In this document: positions 1 to 4,252 of the stretch, piece by piece | Position numbering within the stretch: position 1 is the first letter of the stretch | Layout: every line of letters begins with the position of its first letter | Assembly (NCBI GenBank): GCA_937138275.1 | Contig: CAKZOY010000437.1 | Span: 1 to 5,639, forward strand | Source of the DNA: an uncultured Chloroflexota bacterium | GTDB lineage: Bacteria; Chloroflexota; Anaerolineae; B4-G1; DUEL01 | Reading direction: 5' to 3' | DNA length: 5,639 bases | Notes under the pieces: model-generated | What the model saw: only the letters and a program-made list of their open reading frames with translations | The model's database searches: none | What the model was told of the DNA's origin: nothing | Position numbers and translations under genes: made by a program

Positions 1-123
1 GGGAAACCCTGTAACTCGGAACGAACGCTCAGATTCCCACCAGGGCAAGAGGTGGGATACGACTTTATGAGAATCAAAAGCACATTTGACCTCAAAAGCC
101 AGGCTGTATACAACTATGCCTGA
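1..123 (+). CDS. Possible C-terminal tail of an upstream gene (partial, uncertain)
   Basis: Frame 1 is open from the left edge to a TGA at 121-123 and reads as about 40 residues of mixed composition, including the stretch FPPGQEVGYDF and ending VYNYA. If real, its stop lies 24 nt before the phosphorylase start, which would suggest co-transcription. I recognise no family. Against it: the stretch is short, it uses AGA arginine codons and is more AT-rich than the phosphorylase gene, frame 2 is also open for about 66 nt, and a promoter-like sequence lies inside it. Continuous sequence to the left would settle this. Confidence 0.25.
   Translation, partial: GKPCNSERTLRFPPGQEVGYDFMRIKSTFDLKSQAVYNYA
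35..57. repeat. Short inverted repeat upstream of the GH94 gene
   Basis: TCCCACC (35-41) and GGTGGGA (51-57) form a perfect 7-bp inverted repeat around a 9-nt centre. It lies about 28 nt upstream of the -35-like element at 86-91, so it could be a regulator site or a small stem-loop. No known operator consensus was recognised. Confidence 0.3.
86..112 (+). promoter_or_regulatory. Candidate sigma70-type promoter for the GH94 gene
   Basis: TTGACC (86-91) resembles a -35 box and TATACA (107-112) a -10 box, with a 15-nt spacer that is shorter than the optimal 17. Transcription would start near 119, giving a leader of about 30 nt. TTTGA (85-89) and TCAAA (92-96) form an inverted repeat across the -35. 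The octamer TCAAAAGC occurs at 74-81 and again at 92-99, one copy on each side of the -35. These may be regulator contacts. The evidence is consensus matching only. Confidence 0.3.
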
Positions 124-147
124 TTTCATCTCCTGGAGCGAAGAGCG

Positions 148-2541
148 ATGCGCTACGGATATTTTGACGACGAGGCAAAAGAATACGTCATTACCCGTCC
201 CGATACTCCCCTTTCCTGGAGCAACTACCTGGGCACCACCGAGTACGGAGCCATCATCACCAACAACGCCGGTGGCTACGGGTTTTACAAATCCGGGGCG
301 CGGGGGCGCTTCCTGCGCCTGCGCTTCAACAGCATCCCGATGGACCAGCCGGGGCGCTACTTCTACCTGCGAGACCGGGAGTCCGGCGACTACTGGTCCG
401 TCTCCTGGCAGCCGGTGGGCAAACCCCTGGAACAATTTGAGTCCGTCTGCCGCCACGGCACTGGCTACACCATCATCTCTTCCCGGTACGCCGACATCGC
501 CGCCGAAGCCACCTACTTCGTTCCCCTGGGTCAGCGCTTTGAGTACTGGCGTCTCAAACTCACCAACCTGTCCGACCAGCCCCGCTCAATTTCCGTCTTC
601 ACCTACTGCGAGTTCACCAACCACTGGGACACCTGGCAGGACCAGGTCAACCTCCAGTATTCGTTGTTCATCATCAAAGGCGAACTGCGGGACGGTCTCC
701 TGCGCATCGCGTCCAACGAACACTTGCCCGTTGACCCGGAGGGGAACGTGGACCGGGACGAGAGCAAGCGGTGCTGGATGGCGCTGATCGGCGCGCCGCT
801 GGTTGGCTACGATACCCGCCGCGAGGCGTTCCTGGGTCCGTACCGTTCCTATGACCGGCCCCTGGTGGTGGAGCGCGGCCGATGCACGGGCAGCGACGCC
901 TACGGCGATAACGCCTGTGGCGTCCTCCAGACCGACCTGACCCTTGCCCCCGGCGAGACCCGCGAACTGCTGGTGATGCTGGGCATCGGCACCGCCGAGA
1001 CGGTCGGCAAGGCGACCGTGGCGGAGTTCGGCTCGCTGGAACGGGCCGAAAGGGAATTCGCCCATCTCAAGGCGGACTGGCACTCCAAACTGGGCAGCCT
1101 GATTGTCCAGACCCCCGACGAAGACCTGAACCATATGCTCAACGTCTGGGGGCTCTACAACTGTCTGATCACCTTCGCCTGGTCGCGCTCGGCCAGCCTG
1201 GTGTACAACGGAGAGCGGGACGGACTGGGCTTCCGGGACTCGGTGCAGGACGTCCTGGGCGTTGTCGCGGCCATCCCCGGCGTGGCCCGGGAGCGCCTGG
1301 AACTGATGCTCACCGGGCAGATGTCCAACGGCGGCGCGATGCCTATCGTCAAGCCCTTTGACCATCACCCCGGCCGGGAAAAGGGCCCGGCCGAAGAGGA
1401 GTACCGCTCCGACGACTGCCTCTGGTTCTTCAACGCCATCCCCGCCTATGTCGCCGAGACCGGCGATGTGGCGTTCTACGAAAAAGTCCTCCCCTTCGCC
1501 GACCGGGGTGGGGCGACGGTGCTGGGCCATCTGCGGCGGGCGCTGGAGTTCAATCTGGAGCGCACCGGCAAACACGGTCTGCCCTGCGGGCTTGCCGCCG
1601 ACTGGAACGACTGTCTGCGCCTGGGCTACTACGGCGAAAGCGTCTTCGTCGCCTTCCAGGTGCGCCTGGGGCTGACCGTCTACGCGGAGATCGCGCAGAT
1701 GCTGGGCAAACCGGAAGAGGCGGCGTGGGCTCTGGAACAGCGCGCCCGGCTGGACGAGGCCATCCAGAAGCACTGCTGGGACGGCGAATGGTTCATCTGG
1801 GCCATCGGGGAGGACGGCACCGTCTATGGGACGAAGGAGTACGAAGAAGGGCAGGTCTACCTCAACACCCAGGTCTGGGCTGTCATCAGTGGCGCAGCCA
1901 CGCCGGAGCAGGCGCAGAAGTGCATGCAGACGGTGAAAGAGCGGTTGGCGACGCCCTACGGGATTATGCTCTCCGCCCCGCCCTTCGTCAAGACCCCGCT
2001 GGACGTGATGCGGGCGGTGCTTTTCAACAACGGGATCAAGGAGAACGCCGGGATTTTCAACCACACCCAGGGCTGGGCGGTGATGGCGGAGTGCATGCTG
2101 GGCAACGGCGATCGGGCCTACGAGTACTACCGGGCCTCTATGCCTTCTGCCTACAACGACCGGGCCGAAATCCGCCAGTGCGAGCCCTACGTGCATGCCC
2201 AGACGACGTACTCCCCGTTCTCCCCCCGCGCGGGCAATACCCGCACCTCCTGGCTGACCGGGGCGGCGGCCTGGGCCTACTACAGCGCCGTCCAGTACAT
2301 CCTGGGCATCCGCCCCGAAGTAGACGGCCTGCGGGTTGACCCGTGCATCCCCCGCCACTGGCCTGGCTTCCGGGCCGTCCGCCGCTTCCGCGGCAAGATC
2401 GTGGAAATTGAGGTGAAGAATCCCCGGGGTGTTTGCCGGGGCGTCGCCTCGCTCACCCTCAACGGTCAATCCCTCTCCGGTTCGCTCATCCCGGCCGAGT
2501 TGTTACAGGACCACAATCGGGTAGAGGTGGTGCTGGGATAG
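148..2541 (+). CDS. GH94 inverting beta-glycoside phosphorylase (cellobiose/chitobiose phosphorylase type)
   Basis: This is a cytoplasmic enzyme, with no signal peptide, expected to split a beta-linked disaccharide with inorganic phosphate into an alpha-sugar-1-phosphate and a free sugar. The start MRYGYFDDEAKEYVIT is the standard GH94 opening, which fixes ATG 148. GGAG at 135-138 is the ribosome site, and an in-frame stop at 121-123 excludes an earlier ATG. The 797 residues match the 800-820 usual for disaccharide phosphorylases. The N-terminal beta-sandwich covers about 1-280, followed by a linker and the (alpha/alpha)6 barrel. Visible motifs are GLGFRDSVQD (359-368, sugar subsite), ADWNDC (484-489, holding the catalytic acid, probably D488), GIKENAGIFNH ending at H639 (phosphate contact in the family), and WLTG with T704-G705 (phosphate contact). 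The tail DPCIPRHWPGF and the text GDYWSVSWQP recall chitobiose phosphorylase as much as cellobiose phosphorylase, so the substrate is left open: cellobiose, N,N'-diacetylchitobiose, laminaribiose or a related sugar. The TAG stop is followed 8 nt later by a strong stem-loop. No transporter or sugar-regulator gene is visible nearby. Confidence 0.93.
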   Translation: MRYGYFDDEAKEYVITRPDTPLSWSNYLGTTEYGAIITNNAGGYGFYKSGARGRFLRLRFNSIPMDQPGRYFYLRDRESGDYWSVSWQPVGKPLEQFESVCRHGTGYTIISSRYADIAAEATYFVPLGQRFEYWRLKLTNLSDQPRSISVFTYCEFTNHWDTWQDQVNLQYSLFIIKGELRDGLLRIASNEHLPVDPEGNVDRDESKRCWMALIGAPLVGYDTRREAFLGPYRSYDRPLVVERGRCTGSDAYGDNACGVLQTDLTLAPGETRELLVMLGIGTAETVGKATVAEFGSLERAEREFAHLKADWHSKLGSLIVQTPDEDLNHMLNVWGLYNCLITFAWSRSASLVYNGERDGLGFRDSVQDVLGVVAAIPGVARERLELMLTGQMSNGGAMPIVKPFDHHPGREKGPAEEEYRSDDCLWFFNAIPAYVAETGDVAFYEKVLPFADRGGATVLGHLRRALEFNLERTGKHGLPCGLAADWNDCLRLGYYGESVFVAFQVRLGLTVYAEIAQMLGKPEEAAWALEQRARLDEAIQKHCWDGEWFIWAIGEDGTVYGTKEYEEGQVYLNTQVWAVISGAATPEQAQKCMQTVKERLATPYGIMLSAPPFVKTPLDVMRAVLFNNGIKENAGIFNHTQGWAVMAECMLGNGDRAYEYYRASMPSAYNDRAEIRQCEPYVHAQTTYSPFSPRAGNTRTSWLTGAAAWAYYSAVQYILGIRPEVDGLRVDPCIPRHWPGFRAVRRFRGKIVEIEVKNPRGVCRGVASLTLNGQSLSGSLIPAELLQDHNRVEVVLG

Positions 2542-2548
2542 GATGAGT

Positions 2549-2591
2549 CGGGGTTTGCGGGCGGCGGCTTTGCCGCCGCCCGCAAACCCCG
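2549..2591 (+). terminator. 20-bp triloop stem-loop after the GH94 gene
   Basis: The arms 2549-2568 and 2572-2591 are perfectly complementary over 20 bp around a TTT loop (2569-2571) and are very GC-rich (core GCGGGCGGCGGC). The hairpin starts 8 nt after the phosphorylase stop, the usual place for a terminator or a 3'-end protecting structure. It is followed by TTCTTGG rather than a real T-run, so as an intrinsic terminator it is incomplete. It may instead be a REP-like palindrome. Confidence 0.6.
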
Positions 2592-2678
2592 TTCTTGGAC
2601 CGCAGCGCGCCGCAGAGCGAAGCGGATCAGTGCCCCTTTTTCTCCCCTGCCAGAGATGCTGCTGAAAAGGCCTGAGTC

Positions 2679-2717
2679 GTTCTGGCGCTGGCGGCCGAAG
2701 GCCGCCAGCGCCAGAAC
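2679..2717. repeat. Perfect 18-bp inverted repeat with GAA loop
   Basis: The arms 2679-2696 and 2700-2717 match perfectly over 18 bp, with loop GAA (2697-2699) closed by a C-G pair. No T-run follows on the plus strand. On the minus strand only GAC and mixed bases follow, so this is not a standard terminator in either direction. TGAGTCG directly precedes the left arm (2673-2679), and the same seven bases sit at the foot of the hairpin at 2549 (2544-2550). This suggests two members of one palindromic repeat family. Confidence 0.6.
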
Positions 2718-2728
2718 CCATACAAAAA

Positions 2729-2764
2729 CCCCCTCCCCGCAGGCGCAGCCCAGCGGGGAGGGGG
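2729..2764. repeat. C-rich/G-rich inverted repeat, 12-bp arms
   Basis: CCCCCTCCCCGC (2729-2740) and GCGGGGAGGGGG (2753-2764) are perfect complements around a 12-nt loop in which GGC (2742-2744) can pair with GCC (2748-2750). The G-rich side continues as GGCAGGGGTGG. Strings of this kind are often dispersed intergenic repeats in GC-rich genomes, but copy number cannot be judged from one window. The run of G tracts could also fold into a G-quadruplex on the plus strand. Confidence 0.5.
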
Positions 2765-3061
2765 CAGGGGTGGAGTATCACCGGTAATTGCAGGAATCGG
2801 TACAGGCTCTGCTACCTAACTTTTCTCTGACCGCGGAAACCCCGTCGCTTCCCTCTCCCTCCACTATGACATCTCCCAGATCGGTGGGTTGGAGAGAGGT
2901 GATGGTGTGCTCCACCCGAACCGGACTATCCGGCGCCGTGGTATCACCGAGGCGGAGGTCGCTACCGGGGAGCGTTCGGGATGGGGGAATCGGGGTGAGC
3001 GGGGGCACCTCCCCTTGAGCCCAGGCCCATACCCCGCTCCAGCGAGCAAGTGGTAAAAAGA

Positions 3062-3104
3062 AGATTTTTTGATTGGGCGGCGAAGTCGCCCAATCAAAAA
3101 ATCT
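3062..3104. terminator. 20-bp stem-loop with A/T-rich base and GAA loop
   Basis: The arms 3062-3081 and 3085-3104 pair along 20 positions around a GAA loop. The only non-Watson-Crick pair is G3080 with T3086, a G-U wobble in plus-strand RNA but a C-A mismatch in minus-strand RNA. The base of the stem is AGATTTTTTGATT against AATCAAAAAATCT. In the minus direction it is followed by TCTTTTTACC, which gives a U-rich tail. In the plus direction the tail is weak (ATCTCC). It could end stray transcription entering from either side upstream of the next promoter. Confidence 0.5.
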
Positions 3105-3168
3105 ATCTCCTCTCCGCTTTGTCGGGGGCGATATCGCAAAGGAAACTCGGGGTGAATGCTCACAGCAC

Positions 3169-3185
3169 TTAACAGAGATTTAACA
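3169..3185 (+). promoter_or_regulatory. Tandem TTAACA-N5-TTAACA site, OmpR/PhoB-class activator box
   Basis: TTAACA (3169-3174), GAGAT, then TTAACA (3180-3185) form an exact direct repeat with an 11-bp period, one helical turn. This matches the direct-repeat pattern bound by dimers of OmpR-class winged-helix regulators. The Bacillus PhoP box is described as TT(A/T/C)ACA repeats with about 5-bp spacers. The repeat ends 10 nt before the -10 box, the spacing seen where such a box replaces the -35. The cognate regulator is not shown; the OmpR-class regulator encoded at the right edge is a candidate. Confidence 0.5.
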
Positions 3186-3192
3186 CCGTATG

Positions 3193-3201
3193 TGCTATCA
3201 T
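3193..3201 (+). promoter_or_regulatory. Extended -10 promoter element for the secreted-protein gene
   Basis: TGCTATCAT is an extended -10 (TGn plus TATCAT at 3196-3201, five of six bases matching TATAAT). No good -35 lies 16-18 nt upstream, which fits an activator-dependent promoter using the TTAACA repeats. Transcription would start near 3208-3209, giving a leader of about 38 nt that begins GGTTGAGCGGCCGG. Confidence 0.45.
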
Positions 3202-3208
3202 AGAATTG

Positions 3209-3221
3209 GTTGAGCGGCCGG
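3209..3221 (+). repeat. Left arm of a 13-bp inverted repeat flanking the secreted-protein gene
   Basis: GTTGAGCGGCCGG here is the exact reverse complement of 3975-3987. Allowing mismatches it extends to 3206-3224 against 3972-3990. This arm falls at the predicted transcription start, so it would be the 5' end of the mRNA. Its partner lies one base before the terminator. Confidence 0.75.
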
Positions 3222-3234
3222 ATCAGTCTACGTC

Positions 3235-3242
3235 AGGAGGTG
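3235..3242 (+). promoter_or_regulatory. Strong ribosome binding site
   Basis: AGGAGGTG is a near-complete anti-16S match ending 4 nt before ATG 3247 (6 nt from the end of AGGAGG). It fixes the start of the secreted protein and implies efficient translation. It lies 13 nt downstream of the 3209-3221 arm. Confidence 0.85.
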
Positions 3243-3246
3243 CCAT

Positions 3247-3960
3247 ATGAAGAAAGTGTTCGTTGTAATCACTGCCCTGGCCCTGGTGGGGGGCATAGGA
3301 TGGATAGGAGTGAGGGCTGCTCAGGTCAATAGCCCTGAGGAAGGTTGTCCTCCCGGTTATGTGGAATCCATGGTGTTAGAACCCATTCAACCAGGCGAGC
3401 AAGGTTCACAAGTTGTGGAACGGAGTTGTCAGCCTGCCCCAGAGTCTGCAACTGTCGTGCTGGAGCCGCTGAGCCCGGAAGAGGCGGAGGCGATTGATAG
3501 ACCGTATCAGCCAACAGAGACTAGTCCCATTGTAAGAGGTCCCAGCGACGCATTGGAGTACCGTTGTGTGGTGGTACTGGAGCCTCTGCAGGAGGGGAAG
3601 ATGTCTTCCAGAGCCTCTGATCCGGTCTGTGGGAGCGGTCCCATCTACTCGGTCAACGGTATCTCTCTGGAGTCTCTGTACCTCGTTGCCAAATTCTACG
3701 ATAACTCGGACTACGGGGCACTCCTGATAGAATACTATGGTCAGTACCCATGCTCGGCGGGCTATCGTTACGGTCGGCCGGACCTGCGGGTGGACGGGGT
3801 GGATAACCGTTTCGCCTCCGGGCGGGGGTTCTCCGGTTGTGACCTTCTCACCGTCTATGACCTTTATAACTACGGAGAGCCGAAATATATCTGCGGACCG
3901 AATTGCCCCACTTTCTATGTGCTGAACGACGCGGTGAGTTCCTGGGAGATTGAGGATTAA
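3247..3960 (+). CDS. Secreted protein with VLEP repeats and a beta/gamma-crystallin-like domain
   Basis: The 237-residue product begins with a Sec signal peptide: MKK, a hydrophobic core at 4-22, and a likely cut after A24 or A25 in VRAAQ. Next is a low-complexity region with three related segments, MVLEPIQPGE (42-51), VVLEPLSPEE (70-79) and VVLEPLQEGK (109-118), separated by Pro/Glu/Ser-rich spacers. The C-terminal part (about 146-236) looks like two Greek-key motifs of a microbial beta/gamma-crystallin: FYDNSDYG (150-157) and VYDLYNYG (203-210) open each motif. NDAVSS (227-232) fits the family calcium motif [ND][ND]xx[ST]S, and DNRFAS (186-191) fits it except at position five. Eight cysteines (34, 61, 107, 128, 169, 198, 216, 220) suggest disulfides in an exported protein. 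No enzyme motif is seen. Likely roles are calcium-binding structural or protective protein at the cell surface; an inhibitor of the I36-like crystallin fold is an alternative. Codon use is visibly less GC-biased than in the GH94 gene. It has its own promoter and terminator and appears monocistronic. Confidence 0.85.
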   Translation: MKKVFVVITALALVGGIGWIGVRAAQVNSPEEGCPPGYVESMVLEPIQPGEQGSQVVERSCQPAPESATVVLEPLSPEEAEAIDRPYQPTETSPIVRGPSDALEYRCVVVLEPLQEGKMSSRASDPVCGSGPIYSVNGISLESLYLVAKFYDNSDYGALLIEYYGQYPCSAGYRYGRPDLRVDGVDNRFASGRGFSGCDLLTVYDLYNYGEPKYICGPNCPTFYVLNDAVSSWEIED

Positions 3961-3974
3961 ATTCACATCCCGTT

Positions 3975-3987
3975 CCGGCCGCTCAAC
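3975..3987 (+). repeat. Right arm of the 13-bp inverted repeat flanking the gene
   Basis: CCGGCCGCTCAAC is the exact reverse complement of 3209-3221. It starts 14 nt after the TAA stop, and one A separates it from the terminator stem at 3989. Stacking of a 5'-3' end helix on the terminator hairpin would be geometrically possible. Confidence 0.75.
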
Positions 3988-3988
3988 A

Positions 3989-4021
3989 AAAAAGCCTGTG
4001 AGCATTGCTCACAGGCTTTTT
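3989..4021. terminator. Bidirectional intrinsic terminator
   Basis: The arms 3989-4003 and 4007-4021 are perfect over 15 bp (GCCTGTGAGC core) around an ATT loop. The plus strand ends in TTTTT, and the minus strand ends in TTTTTT from the A-run at 3988-3993. It lies 28 nt after the secreted-protein stop. On the minus strand it lies about 230 nt beyond the kinase stop, so it can end transcripts arriving from both convergent units. Confidence 0.88.
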
Positions 4022-4252
4022 GTATGGAGTGTATCATTTGTTGACCTTTGACAGCGTGCTTTCATAGGCAGCGATACAGGGGCGCAGGCCCGGCCCCCGC
4101 TGATGGCCCGCCCGGTGTCGGAATGGAGGGCGGGGATGGATTTACAGGCTGAAGTGGCGATGCAGAACCCCTTTCACCATCCTTCACCAAACAGGGCATG
4201 CAGGAATCCTTCCTACACGCCCTGGATGAGCGACCGTTCAGAATAAAAATGG
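4022..4252. other. Non-coding interval between convergent units
   Basis: No open frame is convincing here. It contains a kinase-side stem-loop (4192-4224), a weaker CCCGCCC/GGGCGGG inverted repeat (4107-4113 and 4128-4134), and the direct repeat TTCACCA at 4173-4179 and 4183-4189 with a 10-bp period. TTGACC/TTGACA-like strings near 4041-4053 have no good -10 partner and no plus-strand gene follows. Confidence 0.55.
4192..4224 (-). terminator. Stem-loop downstream of the histidine kinase gene
   Basis: The arms 4192-4206 and 4210-4224 pair over 15 positions around a three-base loop. The two non-Watson-Crick positions (4198/4218 and 4201/4215) are A-C and C-A in plus-strand RNA but U-G and G-U wobbles in minus-strand RNA, so the fold is intact only in the kinase transcript. 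It begins 28 nt after the kinase stop. The following minus-strand bases TTTGGTGAAG give only a weak U-tract, so it may protect the 3' end rather than terminate. Confidence 0.5.

Larger units (their letters stand above)
2542..3246. other. Gene-poor interval rich in inverted repeats
   Basis: About 700 bases with no convincing gene. The first half holds three stem-loops (2549-2591, 2679-2717, 2729-2764), and a fourth lies at 3062-3104. The last 80 bases carry the tandem TTAACA repeat, a -10 box and the ribosome site of the next gene. Short open frames on both strands between 2778 and 3163 overlap each other, and most read as R/P/S-rich shadows. One minus-strand frame (3008-2778, GTG start) contains a more protein-like run, TSLQPTDLGDVIVEGEG, and could be a gene remnant, but no family was recognised. 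Confidence 0.6.

Noticed and set aside
1..10. GGGAAACCCT at the left edge as the tip of another triloop hairpin
   Set aside because: Only three paired bases are visible and the left arm, if any, is outside the window.
86..787. Plus-strand open frame of 233 codons overlapping the phosphorylase start
   Set aside because: The product is S/T/P-rich and low in complexity, out of frame with a clear family member.
586..2469. A 627-codon open frame on the minus strand opposite the phosphorylase gene
   Set aside because: Its product is a G/R/A/V-rich composition without domain motifs, and it lies antisense to a gene with all GH94 motifs. Long antisense open frames are expected where codon third positions are GC-rich.
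2503..2781. Minus-strand frame of 92 codons after the phosphorylase gene
   Set aside because: It runs through three palindromes, whose translation explains its composition; no motif or ribosome site supports it.
2542..3246. CRISPR array or tandem-repeat locus
   Set aside because: The palindromes differ in arm sequence and are not evenly spaced direct repeats.
3206..3990. Inverted repeats read as terminal repeats of a small mobile element
   Set aside because: No transposase, no target-site duplication beside the arms, and the arms coincide with the predicted transcription start and the terminator, which fits a transcript-level role better.
3406..4005. Minus-strand frame of 199 codons opposite the secreted-protein gene
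   Set aside because: It runs through the terminator and is antisense to a gene with a signal peptide and strong ribosome site; no domain is recognised.
4041..4078. TTGACC/TTGACA as a plus-strand promoter
   Set aside because: No acceptable -10 at 16-18 nt and no plus-strand gene downstream; the kinase lies in the opposite direction.
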